Shown piece by piece: positions 44,488 through 54,720 of a DNA stretch of 64,000 nucleotides. Positions within the stretch are counted from its first letter, which is position 1. Every line of letters begins with the position of its first letter. Both the position numbers and the translations under genes were made by a program. The DNA comes from CAIQPS01 sp963783835 (lineage in GTDB: Bacteria; Actinomycetota; Thermoleophilia; RBG-16-64-13): contig CAWAOX010000016.1 of NCBI GenBank assembly GCA_963783835.1, forward strand, positions 43,449 through 107,448, in the 5' to 3' direction. The notes under the pieces were generated by a model. That model saw nothing but the letters and a program-made list of their open reading frames with translations, ran no database searches and had not been told where the DNA came from.

Positions 44488-45120
44488 ATGTCGAGCTACG
44501 TGAAGAGACACGTCAGGAAGACCCGGGCGGAGCGCCGAGAGGAGATAATCGACGCGACGCTGGAACTTCTGGGGCAATACGGCCTGGAAGGGACGACGGT
44601 CTCCCGAATCGCCGCTACTGTCGGTCTTACACCCGGCGCACTGTATCGGCATTTTGAGAGCCGGGCCGCGCTTATCAGCGAAGCGAACATGGTCGCGGGC
44701 GAACGGGCGGTGAACTGGATCGAAGCGTCGAACGAACCGGACATGCTACGGCGGCTGGAAGAGTTGGGGAACACGCACGCCGCGTGGGCGAAGGACAACC
44801 TTAACACCGTTGTTCGCCCGTTCTTTCTGGAGGTAGCCGCCCCTCAACAGCCCGATCTGGCCGGCCAGATGACCCTGCCGCTGTTCAAGTCTCTCCAGGC
44901 CTTATCGGACCTGGCAGAGAAGGGCAAGCGTCAGGGCACCATCCGCCCGGATGTGCCATCGCAAGACGTTGTCTGGGCGATGTTCATGTTCGCATGGGTT
45001 GAGGATATCGCGGTATTGATAGGAGCCGGACAATTCGTCGCCGATGGCACGTTTACCCGTAACCTCAAGCGCATGCTCGACTCCTTCCGTCCGGACCAAC
45101 CGCCGGAGGACGAAGGGTAG
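44488..45120 (+). CDS. TetR-family regulator
   Basis: A 210-residue protein. The N-terminal HTH reads EEIIDATLELLGQYGLEGTT and IAATVGLTPGALYRHF. The ligand domain is similar to the TetR at 47872 (shared NLNTxxRPxF and QGTIRxDV segments). Starts upstream (44410, 44467) are in frame but lack ribosome sites; ATG at 44488 has GGAAGGG nearby. Divergent from the first Liv operon with an operator in the gap, so it probably represses that operon and itself. Confidence 0.86.
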   Translation: MSSYVKRHVRKTRAERREEIIDATLELLGQYGLEGTTVSRIAATVGLTPGALYRHFESRAALISEANMVAGERAVNWIEASNEPDMLRRLEELGNTHAAWAKDNLNTVVRPFFLEVAAPQQPDLAGQMTLPLFKSLQALSDLAEKGKRQGTIRPDVPSQDVVWAMFMFAWVEDIAVLIGAGQFVADGTFTRNLKRMLDSFRPDQPPEDEG

Positions 45121-45235
45121 GTCGTCGCAGCCGGCGGTTCCGGGCTCGAGACCTGTTCCGCTCTTCCTCCGTGGTGAACATCTCGTTCGTCTCTGCAATG
45201 GCTGATCCTCTCCCCGGAGGCTCCCGCCCCTGGTC

Positions 45236-46051
45236 TTACCCCCACTCTCCTCCGAGCTGGCCGACGCCCGCGGCGAAGGCGTCCACGATGTGGATGCCGC
45301 CGTCGTTGACGATCGTGGAGCCGGTCATGAAGTTCGAATCGTCGCCGGCGAGAAACACGAACAGGCCCGCCATGTCGCCCGGGGAGGCGATGCGGCGCAG
45401 AGGCACATTGTCCGCCATCTTCTCGAAGACGCCGTCCAGGTCGGTGTGCAGTACCTCGGTCAACGGGTGGACGTTCATCTCGAGCAGAGCCGTGCGCGCA
45501 GGTCCCGGGCAGATCACGTTGCAGCGGACGTTGTGCTTGCCGTAGTCGAGGGCCACCTGCTTGGTCAGATGGATGATCCCGGCCTTGGTGGTGCAATAGG
45601 CGGGCCCGCCGGGAACGGCCCGGACTCCGGCCAAAGACGAGACATTGATTATCGATCCGCCGCCCGCGTCTACCATCGAGGGGAGGGCCGCCTTCATCAT
45701 GAGGAAGGGGCCCGTCAGGTTGTTCTCGAGCATCTGCCGCCAGATCGCGGGCTCCATGTCTACCACGTTCTTGTTGATCTCGATGGCGGCGTTGTTGACG
45801 AGCACATCGAGCCGTCCCGTGATGCCGAGTGCCGCCTCCACCATCTTCTGCGCGTCCCCGTCTGCGCAGCAATCTCCGGTGACGACGGTGACGGTGCCGG
45901 CAGGGAGCGTTCCTGCTACCTCGTCCAGCTTCTCCCGGCGCCGGCCGGTGATGCAGACCTTCGCCCCCTCCTCCACAAATCGCTTCGCGACCGCGGCGCC
46001 TATTCCCGTGCCGCCCCCGGTGATAAGCGCGACTTTGCCCTCTAACTGCAT
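45236..46051 (-). CDS. Short-chain dehydrogenase/reductase
   Basis: A 271-residue classical SDR: VALITGGGTGIGAAVA at the N-terminus, NNAAIEI near residue 90, serine in NVSSLAG, and the catalytic pair in AYCTTKAGI. The C-terminus extends by about 15 residues (IVDAFAAGVGQLGGEWG). AAGGGG precedes the ATG. It is divergent from a second SDR at 46129, across a 77-bp gap, and next to TetR-controlled transport genes. A candidate for phloroglucinol-type ring reduction or hydroxy-oxo-acid oxidation, by context only. Confidence 0.87.
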   Translation of the reverse strand: MQLEGKVALITGGGTGIGAAVAKRFVEEGAKVCITGRRREKLDEVAGTLPAGTVTVVTGDCCADGDAQKMVEAALGITGRLDVLVNNAAIEINKNVVDMEPAIWRQMLENNLTGPFLMMKAALPSMVDAGGGSIINVSSLAGVRAVPGGPAYCTTKAGIIHLTKQVALDYGKHNVRCNVICPGPARTALLEMNVHPLTEVLHTDLDGVFEKMADNVPLRRIASPGDMAGLFVFLAGDDSNFMTGSTIVNDGGIHIVDAFAAGVGQLGGEWG

Positions 46052-46128
46052 GTCGACCCCTTTCTATGGACCACATGCTCTATCATGCCAGCCATCCGGT
46101 GGAAAAACAGTAGTAGGAGCGAGATCCC

Positions 46129-46941
46129 GTGTCTTACCAAAGACTGATAGACAAGATCGCTTTCGTGACCGGCGGAGGCTCCGGCATCGGCAGAGCTATC
46201 GCGAAGAGCTTCGCCGAAGAGGGCGCCGCGGTCTGCGTTGCCGGACGCAACCGGGAGAACCTGGAAGCGGCCGTCGCGGAGTTCGCGTCGCTTGGCGCTC
46301 GAGGCCTCGCGCTCCCTATGGACATCCGCCGCGAGCAGGAGGTGGTCACGGCCGTCCAGACCGCGATCGATACCTTCGGCCGCATCGACATCCTGGTCAA
46401 CAACTCGGGAATCGGTGGCCCCACGAAGTACCTGTGGGACCTGACGCTGGACGAGTGGAACGACGTGATAGCGGTCGACCTCACCGGCAGCATGCTCGCC
46501 TCCCGGGAGGTCCTGAAGCATATGGTGCCGGCCGGCGAGGGAGGCTCGATCATCGTGATCGGCTCCGAGGGCGGCCGCTCCGGCGACGGACGCTCCGGCT
46601 ACCCCATGCGCGCCCCCTACTGCTGCGCCAAGATGGGGCTGATAGGCCTCACCGAGACGCTGGCCCGGGAATGTGGCCCGCACGGCATCCGGGTGAACTG
46701 CATGACGCCGGGGGCGGTGCGTGGCGAACGCTTCGTGGGGATGATCGGAGGCCGGGCCAAGGCGGCGGGCATCTCGTTCGACGAGGCCCTGGCAGCCGAG
46801 ATGAAGATGTACTCGCTGAAGCGCCCCACCGAGGAGTACGAACTGGGTCAGGTGGCCGTCTTCCTGGCTTCGGACGAGTCGAGCGCCATCACCGGCCAAA
46901 CCATCCCGGTCAACTGCGGCATGAACATGTGGAGCAGCTAG
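46129..46941 (+). CDS. Short-chain dehydrogenase/reductase
   Basis: A 270-residue SDR with AFVTGGGSGIGRAIA, NNSGIGG and catalytic YCCAK near residues 164-168. The GTG start at 46129 is preceded by AGGAGCGAG. It ends with the usual TIPVNCGMN segment. It is divergent from the SDR at 45236; the pair may catalyse successive steps. The substrate is unknown. Confidence 0.87.
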   Translation: MSYQRLIDKIAFVTGGGSGIGRAIAKSFAEEGAAVCVAGRNRENLEAAVAEFASLGARGLALPMDIRREQEVVTAVQTAIDTFGRIDILVNNSGIGGPTKYLWDLTLDEWNDVIAVDLTGSMLASREVLKHMVPAGEGGSIIVIGSEGGRSGDGRSGYPMRAPYCCAKMGLIGLTETLARECGPHGIRVNCMTPGAVRGERFVGMIGGRAKAAGISFDEALAAEMKMYSLKRPTEEYELGQVAVFLASDESSAITGQTIPVNCGMNMWSS

Positions 46942-46986
46942 TCTTCGGGCCACGCGCAAGCCGTGTGCTTACGCTGATGCCGTCCA

Positions 46987-47430
46987 TCATCGCCCCTCCA
47001 ATCCGGCCAGAAACTGGGCAGGCAGAACTGCGGTGACTTCTTTTGGCGCTCGCGACCGCTGCTCCTCGTCCACAGTGACGAGTCTGGCTCCGTACCGGCG
47101 GGCGGTCGCAACATATATGGCGTCGGCTCCCCGCATCTTCGTCTCAACCGCCAACTCGGCAGCCTCTTCTGCGAGCGCTTCGTCCAGGGGCACGAAGGTG
47201 ACGCGGGGCAGGCGCCGGATCCGGTTCAGGATCGCCTCTACCGACCCCGGGGCCGGCTGTCGCCGGCCCAACACACCTGCCAGCTCAGGAATGACGAAAG
47301 TCGGCAGAATCACTGGAATGTTCTTCTCGCCCACAGCGGCAACGACCTCTTCGCACTCCTGCTGGCCAGCCTCCGAGAGGTTCGTCGCTCGGACTAGGAC
47401 GCTGGTGTCAATGGTCACCGGGCCACTCAC
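46987..47430 (-). CDS. vapC: VapC-type PIN-domain toxin
   Basis: A 147-residue PIN-domain protein with acidic residues in IDTSVL (D8), VIPELAGV and GADAIYVA, plus TVDEEQ near the end, as expected for Mg-dependent RNase toxins. The GTG at 47430 follows the vapB stop by one base. It cleaves RNA, probably tRNA or mRNA, when the antitoxin is degraded. An addiction module here may stabilise the surrounding accessory genes. Confidence 0.87.
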   Translation of the reverse strand: MSGPVTIDTSVLVRATNLSEAGQQECEEVVAAVGEKNIPVILPTFVIPELAGVLGRRQPAPGSVEAILNRIRRLPRVTFVPLDEALAEEAAELAVETKMRGADAIYVATARRYGARLVTVDEEQRSRAPKEVTAVLPAQFLAGLEGR

Positions 47431-47431
47431 A

Positions 47432-47695
47432 CTAGTACCTCCTGGCCCATCTCATGAGTTCCTCGGTGGACTCGGTCGATGTTGCAGTCCGTCCTACCTC
47501 ATGAAGCAGGTCCGCCAATTCCCGCCACGCCGTCGCCTGGTCCTCCGGCTCGGCCTCTGCCGTCCGGGAGTAGGGCACCAGCAAGGCCACTGGTTCCCCC
47601 CGGTTGGTGACCGTATAGCGAGCGTTGTTTTCCTGCACGTCTTTAGCCACTTCCGACAGATGGATCTTGAGTTCGCGAAGGCCGATGCGAGGCAT
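47432..47695 (-). CDS. vapB: VapB/Phd-type antitoxin
   Basis: An 87-residue protein. The N-terminal segment IGLRELKIHLSEVAKDVQEN and VTNRGEPVALLVPY is the Phd/YefM-like DNA-binding fold. The C-terminal acidic part (EPEDQATAW onward) would bind the toxin. ATG at 47695 with AGGAG is preferred over an in-frame start 25 codons upstream. Confidence 0.85.
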   Translation of the reverse strand: MPRIGLRELKIHLSEVAKDVQENNARYTVTNRGEPVALLVPYSRTAEAEPEDQATAWRELADLLHEVGRTATSTESTEELMRWARRY

Positions 47696-47790
47696 GAGGG
47701 GCTCCTGAAGGATATGTGGTGCTTTCAGTAACCTCATTATACCCGTTGTCAGCGGTCTCGGCAGACTCACGTCCAGGTGATAGCGACAGG

Positions 47791-47845
47791 GTAAATAGTA
47801 TTTACGTAAACTTAGTTCGCTGTTACCCGTCCGATGGTGTATGCT
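47791..47845 (+). promoter_or_regulatory. Operator GTAAA-N5-TTTAC and -10 box upstream of tetR
   Basis: GTAAATAGTATTTAC (47791-47805) is a perfect dyad of seven-base arms, followed immediately by a further half-site GTAAAC. A TATGCT -10 box lies at 47840-47845, identical to that of the tetR at 44488. Autoregulation by a TetR protein is the likely function. Confidence 0.7.
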
Positions 47846-47871
47846 GTTGGCACTGGGAGGGACAGCGGACT

Positions 47872-48538
47872 ATGCCGAACACCGTGAAGCAGTACACCAG
47901 GAAGAGCCAGGCGGAGCGCCGCGAGGAGATCATCGACGCCGCTCTGCTGATCCTCGGCGAGCGCGGGGTCGACGGCATGACGATGGCGCGCCTAGCCCAG
48001 GCGGTCGGCATCACGCCCGCAGCTCTGTACCGGCATTTTGCCAGCCGCAGCGCGATACTCGCCGCCGTGGTCGAGGTGGCCAGCGAGCGTGCCATGAGTT
48101 GGGTGGAAACCGCAGATGCGCCTGATGCACTCGACCGGTTGGGAGAGCTTGGACGCAACCTTGCGCCGTGGCAGCGCCAGAATCTGAACACGATGGCGCG
48201 CCCCATATTCCAGACCCTCGCTTCGCTCAAGGAACCGGAATTCGCCCGTCAGATGAATCCGCTGAACTGGCCTTCCTTGGAGTAGAATGGTCGCGACCGT
48301 CGAAGAAGGCAAGCTTCAGGGAACCATCCGCTCCGACGTCGAGACCATAGATGTGGCCTGGGCGCTCGTCATGTTCAACTTCACCACCGACATGGCGCTG
48401 CTTTCGCAGGCGGGACCCGAAGTCGAGGCGGCGCTCGTTCGCAATCTCGATCGTCTACTCGGCACGTTTCGCGCGGTCAAGCCCGAGCCGGCAGCGGATA
48501 CCGGTGAGGACGCGGGCGGGCCAGCAACTATCTGCTAG
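47872..48538 (+). CDS. TetR-family regulator, frameshifted near 48280
   Basis: About 222 residues if repaired. The HTH (EEIIDAALLILGERGVDGMT, VGITPAALYRHF) and ligand domain are paralogous to the protein at 44488. After QMNPLNWPSLE the frame stops at 48285. A second frame from 48287 continues VATVEEGKLQGTIRSDVETI, matching the paralogue. A single-base indel explains this. It ends 4 bp inside the convergent BKACE gene. It probably controls the second Liv operon or the 54.7-kb BKACE operon through GTAAA-N5-TTTAC sites. Confidence 0.8.
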
Positions 48539-49419
48539 CCCATATGGGTGCGAGAGAGGCTGAGGATGTCCCTCGCCTCCGCCGGGTTCGCCACTTCCCT
48601 GCCGATGTCCGCCGCCATGCGGGCGATTTTGGCGACTATCTGGGCGTTGCTCTCGGCAAGCTCGGTGCGTGAGATGCGTATGCAGTCTTCGAACCCCACC
48701 CGGACATTACCCCCCAGCCCGATGGCAACCGGGGCAAGCGAGTAGATGGGAAGACCGACCGCGCATACAGACCACGTGGCATCCCGGGGGAGCGCGTTCT
48801 TGAGGAACACCAGGTTGTCTGTCGTCGCCTGCATGCCGCCCAACACCCCGAGGACAAACTGGAAGTGAAGAGGCGGATCGAGGGCCTCGAGCGACTGGAG
48901 CACGAGCGCGTTGTTGATCATGCCGGCTTCGTAGACCTCCAACTCGGGCACCACGCCGCACGTCTTCATGGTGTCGGCGTAGCCGAGCATGGCGGCCCAG
49001 GGGTTCATCTGCACGTCACTCAAGACGAACTCCCTCTTCTTGCGATCGAGCAGACCGAAATTCACCGAGCCGCAGTTGAGGGAGGCCATCTGGGGTTTGG
49101 TCGCCGGGTCGTCCGCCAACTCGGGGATGACTGCGATGCGCTCCTCGATGGGCACTTTGGGCCCGGCGCCTGTCGTCACGTTGATGATGAGATCGCACTC
49201 GGCGCGGATGAGACGGATGGTCTCGGCGAAGAGACGAACGTCGTGGACGGGGGCTCCCGTCTCTGGGTCGCGCACATGCAGATGGACGACCGAGGCGCCC
49301 GCCTTCCAGGCTTCGACCGCGGCGCGCGCGATCTCTGTGGGGGTGTGAGGCAGGTTCGGGTTGTGCGCCCTCGTGGTCAGGCTGCCGGTGAGAGCGGCTG
49401 TGATTATGAGTTTGTTCAT
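48535..49419 (-). CDS. BKACE-family beta-keto acid cleavage enzyme (DUF849)
   Basis: A 294-residue TIM-barrel enzyme of the beta-keto acid cleavage family. H46 and H48 in VVHLHVRD match the zinc ligands of the 3-keto-5-aminohexanoate cleavage enzyme (numbering recalled), with E244 in VGFEDCIRI as the third. These enzymes exchange acetyl-CoA with a beta-keto acid to give acetoacetate and a new CoA ester. A triacetate-cleaving member is known from anaerobic phloroglucinol degradation, which fits this context. It is the last gene after the second Liv transporter. Confidence 0.9.
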   Translation of the reverse strand: MNKLIITAALTGSLTTRAHNPNLPHTPTEIARAAVEAWKAGASVVHLHVRDPETGAPVHDVRLFAETIRLIRAECDLIINVTTGAGPKVPIEERIAVIPELADDPATKPQMASLNCGSVNFGLLDRKKREFVLSDVQMNPWAAMLGYADTMKTCGVVPELEVYEAGMINNALVLQSLEALDPPLHFQFVLGVLGGMQATTDNLVFLKNALPRDATWSVCAVGLPIYSLAPVAIGLGGNVRVGFEDCIRISRTELAESNAQIVAKIARMAADIGREVANPAEARDILSLSRTHMG

Positions 49420-49444
49420 GGTGTGTCTCCCGACCCGAGCCGTG

Positions 49445-52175
49445 TTACTCGGCGCACGCCGCTGCGGTCTGACCGAGATAGAGAGCCTTGACTCTGTCGT
49501 CGCAAGCTAGGCTCGCGGCGCTGCCCGAAAGCGCGACCCGCCCAGTCTGCAACACGAACGCGTGATGAGCGATCGACAGCAGCAACTTGGCGTTCTGCTC
49601 GACCACGAGCAAGGTCAGTCCCGAGGCGTTCAGCTTGACGAGCGACTCGAAGATCACCTCCACGAGCATAGGCGCGAGCCCCATGGAGGGTTCGTCAAGC
49701 AGGAGCAGCTTCGGCCGGCCCATGAGGCCGCGGCCGATCGCCAGCATCTGCTGTTCGCCGCCCGAGAGAGTGCCGGCCAACTGGGTGCGCCGGTCGGCCA
49801 GCCGGGGGAAGATCTCGAAGACCCAATCCAGGTCGTCCCGCTGCGCGGCCTTGTCGCGGTCGTTGCGGCAGCATGCGCCGAGCTTGAGGTTGTCGACCAC
49901 GCTGAGGGTCGGGAAGACATGGCGGCCTTCGGGCACGTGCCCGACTCCTCTCGAGGCTATCTCCTGAGCGCGTAGACGGGTGATGTCCGCGCCTTCATAG
50001 AGCACCTTGCCCGCCCGCGGCCGTAGCAGGCCCGAAACGGTGCTGAAGCATGGTCGTCTTTCCGGCCCCGTTCGAGCCGAGCACTGCGACGATCTCGCCG
50101 GCATAGACGTTCAGGCTGATATCGCGAATGGCGCTGATCGAGCCGTAGTTGGTGTGGATTCCCTTGACTTCGAGCACCGGGGCGCCGTCGTCCTTGGCCC
50201 GCTCCTTGGCTCCTTCGGCGAGGTCGACGGCCTGCGCGTCCAGCGTGCCGTACTGGTCGCCGTGCTTCACACCCAGGTAGGCCTCGATGACCGCCGGGTC
50301 CTGCTGCACCACGGCCGGAGGGCCGCTGGCTATGAGACGCCCGAAGTTGAGAACGTTCACGGTGTCCGAGATGCCCATCACCATGCTGAGGTCATGCTCG
50401 ACCAGGAGCACCGTGACTCCGGCGTCGCGGATGGCAGCTATTCTCTCGACCAACTGGACCTTCTCGGTGGCGTTCATGCCGGCGGCAGGCTCGTCGAGAA
50501 GCAGCAGCTGGGGATCGGTGGCAAGAGCCCGAGCGATCTCGACCAGCCGCTGTTGGCCATAGGGCAGCGCGGTCACCGGCCAATCGGCCAAGTGCTCGAT
50601 GCCGACCACTGCCAACGCTTCCAGACTCCGCTTGCGTGACTCCGCTTCTTCCTTCTTCTGCAGCCCCAAGGCCGCAGTCACGAACCCTGCCTTCTCATGC
50701 CGATGCCGGCCGACCATCACGTTCTCGAGCACGCTCATGTTGGGAAAGAGGCGCAGGTTCTGGAAGGTGCGGGCCAGGCCGAGACGAGCGACCTCCGACG
50801 CGGGTAGGCGGTCGATCCTCTTGCCCCTGTAGAAGATCTGACCCGACGTCAGCTTCTGTAGCGCACTCACCGCGTTGAACACCGTGGTCTTTCCGGCACC
50901 GTTGGGGCCAAGGAGAGCGGTAATGCTGCCCCGCGCGACCGAGAGGGTCACTCCGCTTACCGCGACCACCCCCCCGAACTGGACGGTCGCGGAGTCCAAG
51001 CGCAGGAACTCGTCCGCGTCGGGCACGGCCACTGCAGGCGAGGAGCCGGCGGAGCTTTCCTTCCAACGTAGAACCGCCGCCTCGATTTCGGTCTTGGTGA
51101 CGGACGGCCCGGCCTGCAAGGTCACCCCGGCAGCGGCGCTGGACGATGTCACCACCGCGGGCGCCGGTCCGAAACCCGGGATCCTTCGAGTCACCGGCTC
51201 AAGTTGCCTTCTGACATACGCTCGCGCGGCCTTGACATGGCGCGACTCGAACCCCATGATCAGTCCGCCGGGCAGAAAGAGCAGCAAGAGAAGCAGCACG
51301 AGGGCGTAGAGCGCTGTCTGGTAGGTCGCGAAACCCGTGAAGGCGTACTGCAGCCACGACATGAGGATGGCCCCGATGACAGCCCCGGCCAGGCTCGACA
51401 TTCCACCGACCAGGACCATGATCATGACGACCAGGGAGAGTTGGCCGGTGAAGCTGGTGTAGACGACCGCGCTCATGGCGTAGGCAAAGAAACCGCCGGC
51501 GAGCCCGGCCATGGCCGCGCTGACCACGAACGCCTGTAGCTTCCAGCCCGCCGCCCGCACTCCCAGAGTGGATGCGGCCGTCTCGCCGCTCGACAGCGCC
51601 CGCAGCGCCCTACCCACCCGAGAGCGAAGCGCGCGCTCGGTGAGGAGCAGGAGCGCGAAGACCACGAACCACACCAGGTAGTACTGGGCTTCGCGTGAGG
51701 CGAAAGACAGTGCCCCGATGCTGAAGTGAGGTAGCGACACGATCCCCACGGTGCCGTCGAAGAAGTGCTTGTGCTGCCTCACGATAACCACGAAGATCTC
51801 ACCCAGCCCCAGTGTGGCCAGGGCGAGGAAATAGCCTTTGAGTTTGAGGATCGGCCGGCCGATGATCAAGGCGACGACGGTCGCCGCAACGGTCCCAGCA
51901 ATCACCCCGACCCATGGAGCTTGATCGAAGCTCATGGTGAGTATCCCCGCGGTGAAGGCTCCGATACCCGCAAATGCGGCCTGCCCCAGGGAGATCAGTC
52001 CGGCCTGACCGAGCAGCAGACCGAGGCTCATGGCGATCATCGCATAGAGGGCCGCGGTGGTCATGACCGAGAGCGAGAAGCCACCGCCGAAGATGAGCGG
52101 CCAGATCGCGATGATGACGATGAAGACGAGCCGGCTGCGTGCGCCCCGGCCACTGAGATTCCGCAGCAGGCTCAT
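49445..52175 (-). CDS. Second fused Liv-type ABC transporter (LivM+LivG+LivF), frameshifted near 50047
   Basis: About 908 residues if repaired. It has a LivM permease (about 1-325), a linker rich in Ala/Thr/Val, a LivG ATPase (GPNGAGKTT, PYGQQRLVEI, LLLLDEPAAG) and a LivF ATPase. The frame breaks just after the LivF Walker A (GSNGAGKTTML) near 50045-50050 and resumes at STVSGLLRPRAG, then LSGGEQQ and LLLDEPSMGL to 49445. The domain order equals that at 40687-43422. The start overlaps the livH stop as ATGA. Confidence 0.87.
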
Positions 52176-53056
52176 CGGTTCGGCTCCACGAGAGACGAGC
52201 CGAGCAGCCCTGAGGGACGGAAGTACATCACGAGGAGCAGCAGGCAGAAGGCTACCGCGTCTTTGTATCCGGATGGCAAGAAGGCCGCGCCAAACGTTTC
52301 AAAGACACCGAGCAAGATGCCTCCGACGAACGCGCCTGAGCTCTTGCCCCAACCTCCAAGGACGGCCGCTATGAAGCCCTTGAAGCCGAAGGCGCTCCCC
52401 GACGCGAAGTTCATAGGAGTCATGGCGGCCAAAGCCAGCCCGCCGGCAGCACCGATGGCCGCCGAGATGATAAACGACCAACTGAACATAGCTCGACGCG
52501 AGATGCCCACCAGGCTGGCAGCCATGGGATCGGTGGCGGTGGCGGTCATCTTCTTCCCAAACCTGGTGCGGTTGTTGACGACATAGAGGACCGCGACGAT
52601 CACAACCGCGATGAGGATGACCCAGACGCTCTGCTGTGCCACGTTCACCGTCCCGATGCTCCAGGGTTCGTCGGATGTGAACGAGGGGAGCGTTCGCGGA
52701 TAGCCTCCGCCCATCACGAGCATCACGCCCTGGATGAGCATGGCGACTCCCAAGGTTGCCATGAGTTGTGACACCACCAGGTCGGCGGGGACGCGGTCCA
52801 CCACGATGACGAAGACGAGCAGCCCGATGATCGATGTGGCGCCGATGGCTATGACCGCGGCGAGCAGGTAGGGTACGTGCTGATCGCGCACGAGTTAGAT
52901 GGCGATGAGCGCGCCCAGCATGGCAAATGCGCCTTGCGCGAAGTTGACCACCGCCGAACAGCGGTAGATGGTTACGTAGCCGAGGGCGATGAGGCCGTAC
53001 ACGGACCCCACCACGATTCCGGCGATCAAGTTCTGGAAGAACGTGGTGAGGGTCAT
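52172..53056 (-). CDS. livH: LivH-type ABC permease with an in-frame stop (TAA at 52895-52897)
   Basis: The ATG at 53056 begins MTLTTFFQNLIAGIVVGSVY and continues GYVTIYRCSAVVNFAQGAFA. An ochre codon follows GALIAI at 52895-52897, and the same frame goes on as LVRDQHVPYLLAAVIAIGA to the end. The frame is kept, so this is a substitution rather than an indel. Unless it is an error, the permease is broken and the second transporter is inactive. The rest matches the intact livH at 43422. Confidence 0.8.
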
Positions 53057-53119
53057 GTACGGCCTCTTTCGTTCCCGATGATCAGTGCTCGAGTGACAGA
53101 CTGCCCAGGTGGACCACTG

Positions 53120-54450
53120 CTACTGCAGCTTCAGCTCAGCGAACTGCATGTCTTGGATCACCATCGGGACGAACAGGCCGGGCTGGATCCCGGTCAGTGT
53201 CTCCGGCTTTGCCCATGGTGCGGATAGCGAAGGGACCCACGAGATCCTTCACCGAAGCGAGCGCGTCGCGCAGCTTGGCCCGGTCGTCACCCGAGGTCTT
53301 GAGCGCAGCCGCGATCCAGAGGATACAGTCCGCGGCACCGGCATCGACCTGACCGGGCGGATGATTGTACTTCGCCTGGTAGCGGTTGATGAAGTCGACC
53401 ACGACCGCCTTCTGGGGATCGGTATCAGGGAGCCAGGACGCGGCCATGACCTTGGGACCGGGCAGCATGACTCCGTTCAGTTCTGGGCCACCCATGGCGA
53501 GAGTGGAGGCGTCGGCGTTGAGGCTATAGGCCACCATCGGCAGGTTGAGGCCGACACCGGTCATGGTCTTGACGAGGGTTCCCGTGACGTTCGGCCACAC
53601 AACGCTGACAACGCAGTCCGCACCCTGCTTGTCGCAAAGGGCCTTCAGCTTGTTGACCTGCGGAGTGATGTCGACAGTGCCGATGTCGACCGCGTCCGGG
53701 AGCAGCACGGCCTGCAGACCCGCAGCGGTAGCCTCTGCGACGAACTCGTTCGCGACCGACAGTGCGTTGGGTTCGTTTTGCGAGATCACGACGGCGCTCT
53801 TGAAGCCCTTGGCCTTGACGATGTCGAGGATCGCCGCGGCATTCAAGAACTCGTCGGCCGGGCCGTAGAAGGTCCACTTCAGATTCTGTGCGCGGAGTAT
53901 CGGGAAGCTCGGGGGCACACGGAGACATAGGGGATCTCGCTTCTGCTCCGCGAGTGCCGTCAAAGAGGGCAGAAGGATGCTCGCCATGGTGCCCGTCGAC
54001 GGCCAGAATGCTCGGGTCTTCGGCCAGCTTGGTGAACCCGGCTGCGGCCTTTCGTCTGATCATAGCCGTCGTCTTCGCACGACCAGTTCCATGGGATGGC
54101 CGTTGATTCCGCCATTCGGCGTTGATCTTGTCGACCTCCAACTGCATGGTGTCGACTACGTACTTGCCGAGGAACCCTATGTCGCCAGACGTGTTCGTAA
54201 GGATGCCGACCTTGTACGGCGTGTCGGTGGCGGGCCCAGAGGCCGCGCTGGTGGCAGTCGTCTCGCTGCCGCCCGTTCCAGCTGTGGTGGGCGCGGTCGT
54301 GGTGGCAGGGGCCGTGGTCGGGGTGGAAGCGGCGGTAGTCGTCGTCTCGTCTGCGCCTCCACACGCCGCGAGACCAACCGCGACGATCAGTAGCAGGGCA
54401 AGAAGGGTGGCGAACGACAGTATGAGTCTTGTGCTGGGAAGTCTGCGCAT
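53120..54450 (-). CDS. Liv-type substrate-binding lipoprotein, several frameshifts
   Basis: The ATG at 54450 starts a lipoprotein signal (VGLAACGG) followed by a Thr/Ala/Pro linker and the domain start YKVGILTNTSGDIGFLG. The frame breaks after VDKINAE near 54118, again in the region 53900-54090, and near 53210 before PETLTGIQPGLFVP and the end at 53120. The core (EFLNAAAILDIVKAKGF to DCILWIAAALKTSG) is readable. It heads the second Liv operon. It is either decayed or badly sequenced. Confidence 0.8.
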
Positions 54451-54591
54451 TGTATCCCCCCGAATGATTGGTAGCGGTGCTCGTCCTGGCCTCACGTGGT
54501 ACTCGGTGACCCACCTCCTCGCTCGATATGCCTGACGGAAGACGGCCTGGTTCTTGACGTACTAGCAGATCCTGCCATCGTGCTCGTTCCG

Positions 54592-54646
54592 GTAAACATA
54601 CTTTACGTGAATGTTGTTGACTAACGTAACTCCGTGTGCTTATCCT
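54592..54646 (+). promoter_or_regulatory. Operator GTAAA-N5-TTTAC and promoter of the BKACE/SDR operon
   Basis: GTAAACATACTTTAC (54592-54606) lies in the 270-bp divergent gap between the second Liv operon and BKACE. Downstream are TTGACT (54617-54622), 18 bp, and TATCCT (54641-54646), a good promoter for the plus-strand operon. The dyad matches those at 44379 and 47791, placing these units in one TetR regulon. Confidence 0.72.
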
Positions 54647-54720
54647 GTCAAGAGGAGAACGGAAGACTGCACGAAGGCTACGAAGCGATGGGCACGAGAG
54701 CGGATGAGGAGGCTTCTACC

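Noticed and set aside
46987..47695. Sign of a mobile element around the toxin-antitoxin pair
   Set aside because: No transposase, integrase, terminal repeats or attachment site was found nearby.
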